Shown piece by piece: positions 44,309 to 53,951 of a stretch of 64,000 bases of DNA. The translations under genes were made by a program, and so were the position numbers. The notes beneath the pieces were generated by a model. That model had not been told where the DNA came from. It searched no databases and saw only the letters and a list, made by a program, of their open reading frames with translations. Origin of the DNA: JAIXWP01 sp964428835. GTDB taxonomy: Bacteria > Bacteroidota > Bacteroidia > Flavobacteriales_D > Sanyastnellaceae. The stretch spans positions 24,665 to 88,664 of the forward strand of contig CAYRZQ010000011.1 in the NCBI GenBank assembly GCA_964428835.1, written 5' to 3'. Within the stretch, counting starts at the first letter, position 1. The number at the start of each line of letters is the position of its first letter.

Positions 44309-44751
44309 ATTTACCAAATGTAACATCAAAGTGACATTTTGTACAAAAAATTTTACAACATTAAAGTTACGAAAAAAAGAGAAACTCAGCATTTAAGCGA
44401 GTTTCAATACAAAAATCGGGTTTTAGTGTTGAAAAAACCTTTCAACTCCTCTAAAGTCGTAACCCACCGATTACTCCTTTGAGAAAATTGCCATACACGC
44501 CGTCAACTGTACTCATATGGTTAGACTCATTTTCGAAGAACGGCACCTGTAAACGTCAGTCCAATTCAAGGTGACCAGCACCCAGCCCTAGGTTAATAAT
44601 TTCTCTCTCCAGATAGGTAATAGAGCTAATAAACTAATGCCTTTATTTAATAATTCAGGTTTGAACGAAAAATAAGGATTTCTTTTCCATTGAAGCTTGA
44701 TTTGCCACCATTGGGCAGTGAATTAGTATATTAGCAGAAGAAACGTGAAAT
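44309..44751. other. 443-bp intergenic stretch, no supported gene
   Basis: It contains a GAAACTC/GAGTTTC inverted repeat (44381-44405) without a T run, and a candidate promoter for the next gene: TTTG at 44701-44704, then 22 nt, then TATATTAG at 44727-44734 (7/8 of TAnnTTTG). Confidence 0.5.
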
Positions 44752-45105
44752 ATGGAAATTTCGATTACGCAAAACTTTTTTGAACTCAATACCCTTGTTT
44801 TCCAGAATGGAAAAATATTGAAGATTACCCAGTTCATTGAGAATGGGGCGCACTCTTTTTGGGCTGGCAAAACTGTTTCTCATGAAAAATTGCTTCCAAT
44901 TGAAGAAGGGGCGGTAAAAGTTATTTCAATGAATGAATTTGAAGAGTTGTTTTCGAATTGTCCATGGATGGAGATTATTGACGGAAGGATTCAATTAAAC
45001 GACAGCTGCCCCGAAGCAAAATACGCGAATTCCCTTTCTTGGGTTGGAGTAAAAGTATTTTCCGATAAGGAGTTCAATGGGCTTTTAAGATTATTCGAGA
45101 TTTGA
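44752..45105 (+). CDS. Small hypothetical protein
   Basis: 117 residues, soluble, no signal peptide, rich in acidic and aromatic residues. A putative promoter lies 17 nt before the ATG. The N-terminal part reads like a small beta-rich fold (MEISITQNFFELNTLVFQNG, KILKITQFIENGAHSFWAG). No family recognised and no partner gene adjacent. Confidence 0.65.
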   Translation: MEISITQNFFELNTLVFQNGKILKITQFIENGAHSFWAGKTVSHEKLLPIEEGAVKVISMNEFEELFSNCPWMEIIDGRIQLNDSCPEAKYANSLSWVGVKVFSDKEFNGLLRLFEI

Positions 45106-45270
45106 ACGCTACTGATTTACTAAAAGAAATTATTAGTTCAGTCAATATGTTAGTGGGCAAAACATCTACAAGTGCTTCGACGAATATTTGCATTGTTCTC
45201 TTTAAATGACCGATTTTGATCAGAGCCTTCCATCTTTTTTTTTAAAAACTAAAGAAAATCAATTCCAAAA

Positions 45271-46026
45271 ATGATTCGACTAAAGGCTTTTTTTAAAGGT
45301 ATCGCACTGGATTTTTTGATCATTTTAATCGCCTCTCAAATAGCTTTTTTTGCAGGCAATGTTGCTGTGAAAATTCAAGATTACACCCCAGTAAATCCAT
45401 GGACGTTTTCATTTGTTTGGGATTTAATAGTTTTGTTAATTGTTTATTTGGTTCTGCGTAAGTTAGATTTTTTATTTAAATCCATAATCAGCTTTTTCCT
45501 TGTATCAGTCTTTGCTTTCTTCACGAGTCAAATAGTCTTACGTCCTTTGCTAGAGAATATTACGGGCAATCACAATTTTTCTATTCTTAATTATAAATAT
45601 ATCGTATTTTTTCCTCCCTCAAGCGGTTATGAGCAAAGCTCAGCTAGATTTTTAGGTTTAAACGACTATGAGATTTATACCACTGCGTTTGTGAAAGAGT
45701 TAGCAACAAAGGAAGGAATAGAAGAAGATGTTGAAAACGAAGGAAAGAGGTATTTCTTTTGGCAAACTGCTCTACTAGACGGACATTCTTATTACTCGTT
45801 AAAACCAGAGTTGATTTTTGAATTGGATTATGAAAAAAGATTAGAGCTTTTTCTTACGGCTGGGCCATTAAGGATTATCGAGTATTCTTTAGAGGCATTT
45901 TTTAATCTCATTCTACTTTTTCCATTTGCTCTATTATTACGGATTTTCGGTAAATACTTTTATTTCCGGGATAGTGCGGAAGTCCAAAGCTTCTTTACAG
46001 ATGAATTTTTCAAAAAACAATGGTAG
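45271..46026 (+). CDS. Multi-pass membrane protein of unknown function
   Basis: 251 residues with four likely membrane segments: about 14-33 (DFLIILIASQIAFFAGNVAV), 48-65, 68-90 and 200-225 (FNLILLFPFALLLRIFG). A polar, probably periplasmic loop of about 100 residues lies between the third and fourth (PSSGYEQSSARFLGLNDYEIYTT). I recognise no transporter or enzyme motif. It precedes the converging tRNA-Arg unit. Confidence 0.7.
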   Translation: MIRLKAFFKGIALDFLIILIASQIAFFAGNVAVKIQDYTPVNPWTFSFVWDLIVLLIVYLVLRKLDFLFKSIISFFLVSVFAFFTSQIVLRPLLENITGNHNFSILNYKYIVFFPPSSGYEQSSARFLGLNDYEIYTTAFVKELATKEGIEEDVENEGKRYFFWQTALLDGHSYYSLKPELIFELDYEKRLELFLTAGPLRIIEYSLEAFFNLILLFPFALLLRIFGKYFYFRDSAEVQSFFTDEFFKKQW

Positions 46027-46062
46027 TTTATTGTTAAATGTACTTTTGTTACTAAATCAAAC

Positions 46063-46090
46063 AAAAAAGACGTCCGTTAGGACGTCTTAA
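46063..46090 (-). terminator. Rho-independent terminator of tRNA-Arg
   Basis: AAGACGTCC pairs with GGACGTCTT around a 4-nt loop. TTTTTTG follows on the minus strand, 16 nt after the tRNA 3' end. Confidence 0.9.
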
Positions 46091-46103
46091 CAATAATTTC
46101 TTG

Positions 46104-46177
46104 TGACACCGTAGGGAGTCGAACCCCAAACCTTCTGATCCGTAGTCAGATGCTCTATCCAGTTGAGCTACGGTGCC
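46104..46177 (-). tRNA. tRNA-Arg(ACG)
   Basis: 74 nt on the minus strand. The acceptor stem is GGCACCG with CGGTGTC (one G-U pair), the D arm AGCTCAACTGGATAGAGC, the anticodon stem TCTGA/TCAGA with loop CTACGGA giving anticodon ACG, and the T loop GGTTCGACTCC. CCA is not encoded. A terminator follows directly. Confidence 0.96.
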
Positions 46178-46221
46178 ATCGCGTAAAGCGGGCGCAAATA
46201 TACAGATTTTTTTGAATTTCC

Positions 46222-47757
46222 CTATTTTTTGTACAATTTCAACTCACTAAAGTCAAAATCAGGGTTTTCTACAATGATTCTCAACTCGTTCACCTTCCCT
46301 TCAGCATCTTGCACAAACGTCGCAGTGCCAGCCGGAAGCATCATCTGCGTGGTCCACTCCAAGGTGAAGGTCTCATACTGCCAATGCACCAATCGCCCTT
46401 TAAACAAGGCGGTAGGCTTAAAATCTATCGCGTAATTTCCATTCTCATATTTCACCTCTACATCACCATACATCTCAGATGCATAAACACCAGCATACGC
46501 CTCGGGAGCGAGACTAGGCTTGCTCGTACTATTGCGCGCTGCATCGCGCTCAGCTTTGTGAACAGCATCCTCCAATTTATTCTTCGCCTCCATTTCCTTA
46601 AAAATAGCCGGCCAATCGCGAGCGGGAGTCACTTTTAAAAAAGCATCCAAGATGCTAAAACTCAAATAGGTCGAAAGACCGTTTATATTGTTGGTCAAAA
46701 TCACAAAACCGAAGTTCTTTCCTGGCACCATCATGGTTTTGGAGATCATTCCATCATATCCTCCGCCATGACTCACCACCTTTTCTCCCCCATATTCCAT
46801 CAATTCCCAACCAAGGCCATAACCATTGAAATGGCGCGTAGGCATGTTTTCCCGCTGCCATTTGCTCACATTCTTTGGAGTAATATTCTCCCACATTTCC
46901 CAGGTACGAGCCTCAGACCAATATTTTTTTCCATCTAAAGTTCCTTTACCCAGCTGGAGGCGTATCCACTGCACCACGTCTGTCGTCGATGCATTGATGC
47001 TGCCTGCAGGACCTATATTATCCCAATCCACATAATCAATTGGCGTGTTCACACCGTTCACCTCGTTGTGTGGCGCAGCGACGTCCTGTCCGCGTTTGAA
47101 TTGCTTGATTGAAGTATTGGCAAAAGGCATATTGAGCGGTGTGAAAAAGCGCTCCTTTATAAAATCGTCCCAAGATTGGCCTGTTACTGCAGGAATGATT
47201 TCTCCTGCCGCCAAGAACATGATATTGGAATAACCATACGTTTCTCTGAAGCCATAAACAGGCTCTAAATATTTTGCCCTGCGAATCACCTCCTCGCGTG
47301 AATGCGTGGTACCATACCATATCAAATCACCCGAGAATGTGGCCAAACCCGTTCTATGACAAAGCAAATCGCGGATGGTCATCTCTTCACTCACATAAGG
47401 ACTGTAGAGTTGGAAGTAAGGCAAATACTTGCGCACCTTATCGGTCCACTTTATCTTGCCTTCGTCCACCAAAATAGCGAGGGCAGCAGCAGTGAATGCT
47501 TTTGTATTACTTGCGATTGCAAAGGAAGTATTAGGGGTAACGGCCTCACCCGTTTTAGCATTTTTAACCCCATATCCTTTATTAAAAATAACTTGATCGT
47601 CTTTGACAATCGCGATGGCCATCCCTGGCACATTGAAATCCTTCAAGGCCTTTTCAAAGGTTGCATCTAACTTGGTGAGTATAGCTTTGTCTGCCTTCGA
47701 TTGAGCAGAGAAGCTTATTGTAAAAAGTACAAAAAGGGATAAAAACAAATAGCGCAT
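46222..47757 (-). CDS. Secreted beta-lactamase-fold serine hydrolase (class C/DD-peptidase-like) with C-terminal DUF3471-type domain
   Basis: 511 residues from the ATG that opens the signal peptide (MRYLFLSLFVLFTISFSAQ). Catalytic motifs: S83-N-T-K86 in FAIASNTKAFT, YSN in YGYSNIMF, and HGGGYDG replacing the KTG box. These are the marks of penicillin-binding-protein-like esterases/peptidases rather than resistance enzymes. The last 100 residues form a small beta domain of the DUF3471 type. Periplasmic; natural substrate unknown. An exact -7 box lies 18 nt upstream. Confidence 0.92.
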   Translation of the reverse strand: MRYLFLSLFVLFTISFSAQSKADKAILTKLDATFEKALKDFNVPGMAIAIVKDDQVIFNKGYGVKNAKTGEAVTPNTSFAIASNTKAFTAAALAILVDEGKIKWTDKVRKYLPYFQLYSPYVSEEMTIRDLLCHRTGLATFSGDLIWYGTTHSREEVIRRAKYLEPVYGFRETYGYSNIMFLAAGEIIPAVTGQSWDDFIKERFFTPLNMPFANTSIKQFKRGQDVAAPHNEVNGVNTPIDYVDWDNIGPAGSINASTTDVVQWIRLQLGKGTLDGKKYWSEARTWEMWENITPKNVSKWQRENMPTRHFNGYGLGWELMEYGGEKVVSHGGGYDGMISKTMMVPGKNFGFVILTNNINGLSTYLSFSILDAFLKVTPARDWPAIFKEMEAKNKLEDAVHKAERDAARNSTSKPSLAPEAYAGVYASEMYGDVEVKYENGNYAIDFKPTALFKGRLVHWQYETFTLEWTTQMMLPAGTATFVQDAEGKVNELRIIVENPDFDFSELKLYKK

Positions 47758-47775
47758 TTCAAATGAGTTTGGACT

Positions 47776-47783
47776 CAAATGTA
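47776..47783 (-). promoter_or_regulatory. -7 box of the serine hydrolase promoter
   Basis: TACATTTG on the minus strand, an exact TAnnTTTG, ending 18 nt before the ATG at 47757. Confidence 0.55.
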
Positions 47784-47818
47784 ATGCGCTATCGCTATCT
47801 ATTTAACCCTTTTTTATT

Positions 47819-49231
47819 CTACAACATTTCATTCGCTAGATTAGCCAATTCGCTGCGCTCACCTTTCTCAAGCGTCACGTGGCAATAGAGCTCCTGCCCT
47901 TTCAATCGCTCGATGACGAATGACAGACCATTACTTTGTTCGTCGAGGTATGGAGTATCGATTTGTCGAACGTCGCCAGTGAGGATGATCTTTGTGTTTT
48001 CACCCGCGCGCGTGATGATTGTTTTCACTTCGTGCGGAGTGAGATTTTGCGCCTCATCTACAATCATGATGCAATTGCTCAAACTGCGGCCGCGGATAAA
48101 TGCGAGTGGACAAATTGTGATTTTTCCAGCAGCTTGCATCTCGTCGATTGCTTTGCGCTTTTTCTCATTTTCACCAAATTGGTTTTTAATAAAATTGAGA
48201 TTATCCCAAAGTGGCTGCATATATGGATTCACTTTTTCCTCTGCGTCACCGGGCAAGAAACCAATCTCTTTGTTGGAGAGCGGCACAATCGGACGGGCTA
48301 GGAAAAGTTGATCGTATGTATTCTTAAGTTCTAAAGAACCTGCAAGAGCGAGCAACGTCTTCCCCGTACCAGCAACACCGCTGATGGTAACTAACTTTAT
48401 TTCCGGATTCAGGATTGCGTGCATTGCGAACGCTTGTTCGGCATTCTTCGGTTTAATGCCATAAGCATACACCTTATCGACGCGTTGCAATGATTTCTCC
48501 TTTCCATTATAAAATGCAAGCGCAGAGGACTGACCATTTTTTAGGATATAAAAATGGTTGCTCAATTTTTCTTTACCCAGAATAGTAAGTTTTTTGGATT
48601 CGCCGTCTTGATAAAGTTTGCGAATGAACTCGCTCTCTACATCTTCTACGAGCGACATGCCGCTATACATCATCATGCTGTCTTTCACCTTGCCGGTTTT
48701 GTAATCTTCGGCAGGCAAATCGAGCGCCTTCGCTTTGAGTCGAAGGTTGATGTCTTTCGTTACCATCACTACGCGAGCCTTCTTTTCTTCTACCGTGAGC
48801 TGAAGGGCAGCGTTGAGAATTTTGTGGTCATTCTTTTTTACATCGAAGATGCGTTCTGCGTTTGAGGGCAGTTCATCGCTTGTGTTGAGAATGATTTTGA
48901 GTTTACCGCCAGAACCGTTGTTGAGAGGAATCCATTGTTGGAGTGAATGATTTTCTGAGAGGCGGTCGATGATGCGGATGCATTCTCGTGCTTCAAAATT
49001 TTTGATATCATTTCCTACTTTGAATTTGTCGAGCTCTTCTAGGACGGTGATAGGGATGGCGACGTAGTTGTCTTCGAAACTGTTGATCGAATTGTGATCG
49101 TGGAGAAGAACAGAGGTGTCGAGCACGTAGATCTTCTTGGCTTTACTTCGCGGTGCTGGCATACGCACAATGTGATTAGGTGTATATATATTTTCCCTTG
49201 TCGGCATTCTCCGTTGAGAATTTGCCTTCAT
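47819..49231 (-). CDS. PhoH-family ATPase with N-terminal PIN RNase domain (PhoH2 type)
   Basis: 470 residues. The PIN domain (about 34-190) starts IYVLDTSVLLHDHNSI with its acidic residues and contains VVMVTKDINLRLKAKA. The PhoH ATPase follows: Walker A SGVAGTGKT (K291), Walker B IMIVDEAQN and ILTGDVRQIDTPY. PhoH2 proteins couple ATP-driven RNA unwinding to ribonuclease cleavage. No toxin-antitoxin style partner is adjacent. Cytoplasmic. Confidence 0.95.
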   Translation of the reverse strand: MKANSQRRMPTRENIYTPNHIVRMPAPRSKAKKIYVLDTSVLLHDHNSINSFEDNYVAIPITVLEELDKFKVGNDIKNFEARECIRIIDRLSENHSLQQWIPLNNGSGGKLKIILNTSDELPSNAERIFDVKKNDHKILNAALQLTVEEKKARVVMVTKDINLRLKAKALDLPAEDYKTGKVKDSMMMYSGMSLVEDVESEFIRKLYQDGESKKLTILGKEKLSNHFYILKNGQSSALAFYNGKEKSLQRVDKVYAYGIKPKNAEQAFAMHAILNPEIKLVTISGVAGTGKTLLALAGSLELKNTYDQLFLARPIVPLSNKEIGFLPGDAEEKVNPYMQPLWDNLNFIKNQFGENEKKRKAIDEMQAAGKITICPLAFIRGRSLSNCIMIVDEAQNLTPHEVKTIITRAGENTKIILTGDVRQIDTPYLDEQSNGLSFVIERLKGQELYCHVTLEKGERSELANLANEML

Positions 49232-49454
49232 TGACGTGAACGAATATAAATACTGAAATTGTCTATTCCCCCTTTAGAAAAGTCCGAGTTATTAACCACC
49301 CCCGACTAAAAAGGACATTAAGATTTGGTAATGTTGGGGAGAGGAATTGTTAACAAGGCGGCGACGTATGATTTCAAGATTGCCTTAAATTTAAATTTAA
49401 ATTTATTCTATTTAAGAGAAAAATAAATTATGTTTGACGGATTAATAAACCTTT

Positions 49455-51086
49455 ATGCCGAAACAAACTCTGAGACTTTGCTGTCTATTTATCTCTCTCT
49501 ACTTAGGCTCCGTAACGCCGATGAGTGCTCAATTCGACTATAAAAGAGCATCCTTAACTGTATTAATTATTGATAATCCCTCCGAGCCTGGTAACAATTT
49601 AATAGTTGCCAATGTTCTACGCGAAATTGAAGAAAAATATAACAATCACAATATTGATGTAGCAGTATTAAAACTTCCTGAGGGAACCACTTTTGACAAG
49701 GAAAATCGCATTCAGGGAATAGAAAAGGCACTCGTAGAACAAAAAATTGGGGCTAAAATGCTGTCATTTTGGTTTGAAGATAGCTTAGGCAATTTTACTT
49801 GGGAAAAAGTTTACAAGAGAGGATTGTATAGTGCTAGTCTATTTGACTTCAAAAATGCCGACCGCACTGTTCTTGGCTCGAGACTAGTGAAAGATATGGG
49901 GAAGGAACTCATTTCAAAAACTTATTTGCTTGTTATGGACTTCCGAAATCTAACATCGACCGAGGAAAAGGGGAATCAAGCAATGGATGCGCTAAGTCTA
50001 TTTGATAGAAGATTTTCCGGTGTTAAAAAGAATTCGAAACTTTATGGATATCACTCTCAATGCTTTACCTACCTATTTCAAATCGATTTTGAGAGAGATA
50101 TGTATGTTGAAATGTATGATAAATGGAAAGACAGAGATGCAGTGTTGAATGTGTCAGTGCCACTAAAGTTAAAGGCTACGGAAGATTTTACAGCTATTGG
50201 ATCGGAGGTTGGAGCTACAATTTCCAGCAAAAAAGCTGATAGTTATTACATCAAAAAGCTCCAGCGCTATGCTTTCGAGCGCGCTATGTTCAGATTCTCT
50301 AGAAAATATGATTCTTTCGCGACAAAAGCAGTTGTGATGCCGACACCAGACCCAAAAAAAGCCTCAAGAGTGCGACCTGGAGCATTGATCGGTCGAAAAG
50401 AGGGGCTCAAGATCGACAGAAAATACTGCGCATATTATCGTGTTGAGCGACGCGATGGTACAAGCTTTTATAGACGCAAGGCCACTCTTCGGGCGGATAG
50501 GGTAACGGACAATCGCATGGTAGCTAATGATCAAACAAATCCTTCTAGATTCTACTATGACTCTGGATTTAGTATTAAAAACGGAGCGCTCATTAAAGAA
50601 GTACGAGATTTTGGAATGGGGCTAAGTGCATATGTGGCAAGCACCGACGCACGATATTTGGGAGTTCGCTATGATTACAACTTAAGTCAGCTAACAGCCA
50701 AAATGAAGCCTCAGTTGCGTCTTTATATTGAATATTCGCAAAACTCAATCGTGAAACCAAATGTTGTTTTCGATAGAATGACCATGCATTGGTATGGGTT
50801 AGGTGTCGCCCGACAATTCAATACATTTAAAAACCTAAAGACCGAAATACATGGTGGTTATATGTGGACAAGATTAACTTTAAATTGGGCGGAAAGCGCT
50901 GAAAGAAGTGATCTTCTAGACACCTCTGGTGAAACTGCTCAGCTAGGTATTAGATTTTTGGTAAATATAGCACCCAACAGCCGCTTATTTGTTGACGTGA
51001 CTGGCAGAAGTAACGGTATAGCGCTCGCAGATAACTACGATATACAGAGCTCAGTCCTCGCACTCGGATTTAGATTTGGTTTTTAA
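49455..51086 (+). CDS. Secreted protein with C-terminal outer-membrane barrel, first gene of the CHAT operon
   Basis: 543 residues with a signal peptide ending near SAQ (residue 25). Residues 30-320 are alpha/beta (VLIIDNPSEPGNNLIVANVLREIEEKY). A small basic region follows, then strands typical of an outer-membrane barrel from about 360, ending in the C-terminal aromatic LALGFRFGF. No family recognised. Followed by five co-directional genes with gaps of 14, 33, 3, -1 and 2 nt, so it should be the outer-membrane part of an envelope system that ends with a CHAT protease. Confidence 0.8.
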   Translation: MPKQTLRLCCLFISLYLGSVTPMSAQFDYKRASLTVLIIDNPSEPGNNLIVANVLREIEEKYNNHNIDVAVLKLPEGTTFDKENRIQGIEKALVEQKIGAKMLSFWFEDSLGNFTWEKVYKRGLYSASLFDFKNADRTVLGSRLVKDMGKELISKTYLLVMDFRNLTSTEEKGNQAMDALSLFDRRFSGVKKNSKLYGYHSQCFTYLFQIDFERDMYVEMYDKWKDRDAVLNVSVPLKLKATEDFTAIGSEVGATISSKKADSYYIKKLQRYAFERAMFRFSRKYDSFATKAVVMPTPDPKKASRVRPGALIGRKEGLKIDRKYCAYYRVERRDGTSFYRRKATLRADRVTDNRMVANDQTNPSRFYYDSGFSIKNGALIKEVRDFGMGLSAYVASTDARYLGVRYDYNLSQLTAKMKPQLRLYIEYSQNSIVKPNVVFDRMTMHWYGLGVARQFNTFKNLKTEIHGGYMWTRLTLNWAESAERSDLLDTSGETAQLGIRFLVNIAPNSRLFVDVTGRSNGIALADNYDIQSSVLALGFRFGF

Positions 51087-51100
51087 TCAATTTTACAATT

Positions 51101-51574
51101 ATGACAATAATTAAATTTTTATTAATAGTCGTTACATTAGGTGCGCACACACCTGTATTAAGTCAAAACTTCGAAAAATGGCAAGCAGAGGCGAGAATGA
51201 AGGGTTCAGGTGAAGGGGGCACTATTCTTTTTGATATCTTTCCAACATCGAAAAGATACTCCAAACTTGAAATCGAAGCCAAGAAAATGGCTGTTTATGC
51301 TGTATTATTTCTGGGAATCGATAGTTTAAATAAATCTCTTCCCAGCTTTTCTCCTTTCTTTGAAACAAAAGATATATTAACTACTGAAAGGGATTTTTTT
51401 AAAAAGTTCTTTTCTAAAAATGGTCCTTATTTAAAATATGTCTCCCTTGTTCAAACCGCTGGTCAGTTCGAGCTCATAAAAGTAAGAGGAAGGGGTTGGA
51501 AGATGGGGTATACTGTAAGCGTCTACAACGCTATGTTATATGAAGATTTGAAAAATGCTAAAATTCTGAAGTAA
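51101..51574 (+). CDS. Small secreted protein, paralogue of the next gene
   Basis: 157 residues with a signal peptide (MTIIKFLLIVVTLGAHTPVLSQ). The core AVYAVLFLGIDS and FFKKFFSKNGPYLKYVSLVQ aligns by eye with the neighbouring 158-residue protein (AVHSVIFRGIAP and FYKKFFEDNGLYKSFVSIVK), so the two arose by tandem duplication. No known family. Second gene of the CHAT operon. Confidence 0.8.
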   Translation: MTIIKFLLIVVTLGAHTPVLSQNFEKWQAEARMKGSGEGGTILFDIFPTSKRYSKLEIEAKKMAVYAVLFLGIDSLNKSLPSFSPFFETKDILTTERDFFKKFFSKNGPYLKYVSLVQTAGQFELIKVRGRGWKMGYTVSVYNAMLYEDLKNAKILK

Positions 51575-51607
51575 ACAAAACCAAGCACTAATAATAATAC
51601 TAAAGTT

Positions 51608-52084
51608 ATGTCAAAAAAAATTATCAAGTTAGTGATACTCGGCTTAATGATCACAACACTATCCTTTACAATTCTTGGCAAACCAGAATGGGATTACACG
51701 GCAAATTGTGGTGGATACTCAGACAAAGGCATCGTTAATGTTGAGATCACTTCTTATGGTGATGATCAAAAAAACCTTAATGATCATCTAATGAAGTGCG
51801 CAGTTCATTCCGTGATATTTCGAGGAATTGCTCCGAGCAAACAAAACAACTGCGGTTTTATAGAACCTTTAATAAAAGATATGTTTGCCGAAGAAAACGA
51901 TAAAAAGTTTTATAAGAAGTTTTTTGAGGATAATGGTCTCTACAAATCATTTGTCAGTATTGTAAAAGAGAACGCTGGAACTGAAGTCTTTTACAAGGGG
52001 CAAGGTTTTAAAAAAACAATGCTTGTAGGGGTGCGCCAAGACGCACTAGATGAAATGTTAATTAAAAATGGGCTAAAAAAATAA
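51608..52084 (+). CDS. Small secreted protein, tandem paralogue
   Basis: 158 residues with a signal peptide (MSKKIIKLVILGLMITTLSFTILG). It shares the F-[FY]-KKFF-x2-NG-x-Y core with the gene before it, but has three cysteines (NCGGYS, KCAVHS, NNCGF) that the paralogue lacks. These may form disulphides in the periplasm. Function unknown; third gene of the operon. Confidence 0.8.
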   Translation: MSKKIIKLVILGLMITTLSFTILGKPEWDYTANCGGYSDKGIVNVEITSYGDDQKNLNDHLMKCAVHSVIFRGIAPSKQNNCGFIEPLIKDMFAEENDKKFYKKFFEDNGLYKSFVSIVKENAGTEVFYKGQGFKKTMLVGVRQDALDEMLIKNGLKK

Positions 52085-52087
52085 AAT

Positions 52088-53029
52088 ATGAATTCAAAAA
52101 TACTCCTAATACTAATATACTTACTTAGTTCATACTATTCCTACTCACAATCCGAAGAAAAAGCCAAGGTCATACTTTGGCCTGGTATGCCTTTTCTAAA
52201 GGAACACAAAATGATCAAGCGTGTTATGTCTAACGGTGTAGCGACCGATATTGCAAACTATGATAGTTGCAAATATGATTTGAAAATGTCTCAGGTTTTA
52301 TCAGATTTGTCAGCAACATTAAACAGCAGAGGTTACAACTCTTCTACGTATGCAAATAATTTAGAAGAGCTAAAAAAAGAACGAGCAAATACATTCAAAG
52401 CGCTGTCAGAAGCTGGATATAGTAATATTAACTTAGAGGACGATGTATCCAATTACGCTCAGTCTGATTTCAATCTATTTGTCAGCTACACTTTCATTAG
52501 ATCAGCAGGTCAATTGCAAGCTAGCATACTTATTGAAATAATTGAGCCAGGAACGGCACGCACTGTGGGCAGTAAGTCATATACAACAGACTTTAGCTCA
52601 GCATCTGAAGAGATGCTTCTAAGTAGCTTATACACCAATTTACTTTTTGAAATCGGTAATATTATGGATAAAGAAATAAAAGACCGAGAAACAAATGGAA
52701 GATATATTATTGTTAGCGTTCTTTTAGATCCCAATAGCAGCCTACGATTTAACCAGCTTTTCGATGGGTCAATGCTATCAGCAATTATAGCCGATCTAGT
52801 CTTTGAAGCAGCACAAGGAGGTGCCACAGGTAAACAAATAAATGGAGCCAAAGAATTAAAATTCGACGGTGCGAGAATGAAGTATAGAACACCAAAAGGT
52901 AGGCCTCAAACGGCTGTTGATTTTAGCGCTCTAATTGCGGGAATGCTAGCCGATAATTTCACAGCCGACCCTGTTCCTACGGTGATGACCAATAAGGCAT
53001 TTCTAGTTATTAAAAGTCATAACAAGTAA
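52088..53029 (+). CDS. Secreted protein, possibly DUF6175-like
   Basis: 313 residues with a signal peptide (MNSKILLILIYLLSSYYSYSQ). The segment KVILWPGMPFLKEHK, then MSQVLSDLSATLNSRGYNSSTYANNLEELK, resembles the periplasmic DUF6175 proteins of Bacteroidota as I remember them. Only moderate confidence in that name. It lies 3 nt after the paralogue pair and its TAA overlaps the next ATG (TAATG). Confidence 0.75.
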   Translation: MNSKILLILIYLLSSYYSYSQSEEKAKVILWPGMPFLKEHKMIKRVMSNGVATDIANYDSCKYDLKMSQVLSDLSATLNSRGYNSSTYANNLEELKKERANTFKALSEAGYSNINLEDDVSNYAQSDFNLFVSYTFIRSAGQLQASILIEIIEPGTARTVGSKSYTTDFSSASEEMLLSSLYTNLLFEIGNIMDKEIKDRETNGRYIIVSVLLDPNSSLRFNQLFDGSMLSAIIADLVFEAAQGGATGKQINGAKELKFDGARMKYRTPKGRPQTAVDFSALIAGMLADNFTADPVPTVMTNKAFLVIKSHNK

Positions 53030-53949
53030 TGAAAACCCTATTATCCATAGTTTTCGCAACTCTGTCGTTAATAATTAATGCACAGCCACTTTCGATTTCG
53101 TACTATACCGAAATCGTGTCTCATGACAAAAATCTTTCCGACGAACATCTCGCTCTTTTTCGCTCTCGACTAGATGAAATTGTGATGAATCATGCGGCTG
53201 GTGCTACTGAACTTACAAGATTTGTACTAACTGGTACCATTCGAATGGAAAATAGTTCAGTCACCGAAGGTTTAATTCCGCAATGGAACGTTAATGGAAC
53301 ATTCCTTTTCGTTATTTCAGACGTCATGGAAAAGCGAAAGTTAAAACAACAAGTCCTACCATTTAGTAGTCGTGGAGAAAGTGAAATGCTTGCCATGAAG
53401 AGAGCAATTTCTACCCTAGACGCTAACTCTATCAAATTAAAAGAACTTTTTGAAGATGCTTCAAAGGAAATAATAACATATTACGAAAGTAGGTGTGCTA
53501 TTATAATTTTAGAGGCAGATGCCAAAGTTGCTATAAATAATCATGATGAAGCCATTTACATGTTAAGTTCTCTTCCCTTTATTTCACAAGAATGTAATAC
53601 GAAATTACTACGTAAAGCAGGTGACATCTACATGGCTAAACAGAATTATGAATGTGGTGCAAAACTCAATGATGCTAAAAGCAAATGGGCCGCCTCGCAG
53701 GATTTGCAAACAGCTTCTTGTATCGGAGAAATACTAGGATCAATCTGTCATGAGGCCTGTTGTTTTCCAGAAGCAGAAGCATTCGCAAAGACAGTTTCAG
53801 ACGATGTGAAACGTTTGCATGAACAAGATTTCAAAATTAATTATGAATTAACTGTTGTAAACGAGCAAAAACGCATAGAAGCAGCTCGTCAAGTTGGAGT
53901 TGCTTATGGCAAAAACCAAGTCAGCCCAATTTATACAACTCATAAATAA
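53029..53949 (+). CDS. Secreted hypothetical protein of the CHAT operon
   Basis: 306 residues with a signal peptide (MKTLLSIVFATLSLIINAQ). The first half is beta-rich (FVLTGTIRMENSSVTEG). The second half is helical with regular cysteines (CAIIILEADAKVAINNHDEAIYMLSSLP, CNTKLLRKAGDIYMAKQNYECGAK) and reads like degenerate TPR helices. Translationally coupled to the genes on both sides (1-nt overlap, 2-nt gap). No family recognised. Confidence 0.78.
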   Translation: MKTLLSIVFATLSLIINAQPLSISYYTEIVSHDKNLSDEHLALFRSRLDEIVMNHAAGATELTRFVLTGTIRMENSSVTEGLIPQWNVNGTFLFVISDVMEKRKLKQQVLPFSSRGESEMLAMKRAISTLDANSIKLKELFEDASKEIITYYESRCAIIILEADAKVAINNHDEAIYMLSSLPFISQECNTKLLRKAGDIYMAKQNYECGAKLNDAKSKWAASQDLQTASCIGEILGSICHEACCFPEAEAFAKTVSDDVKRLHEQDFKINYELTVVNEQKRIEAARQVGVAYGKNQVSPIYTTHK

Positions 53950-53951
53950 TC

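Noticed and set aside
44381..44405. Terminator-like hairpin GAAACTC / GAGTTTC
   Set aside because: 11-nt loop, no T run, no gene to end.
46063..46177. tRNA-Arg as an integration site for an island
   Set aside because: No second copy of the tRNA 3' end seen within the window and a normal terminator follows directly.
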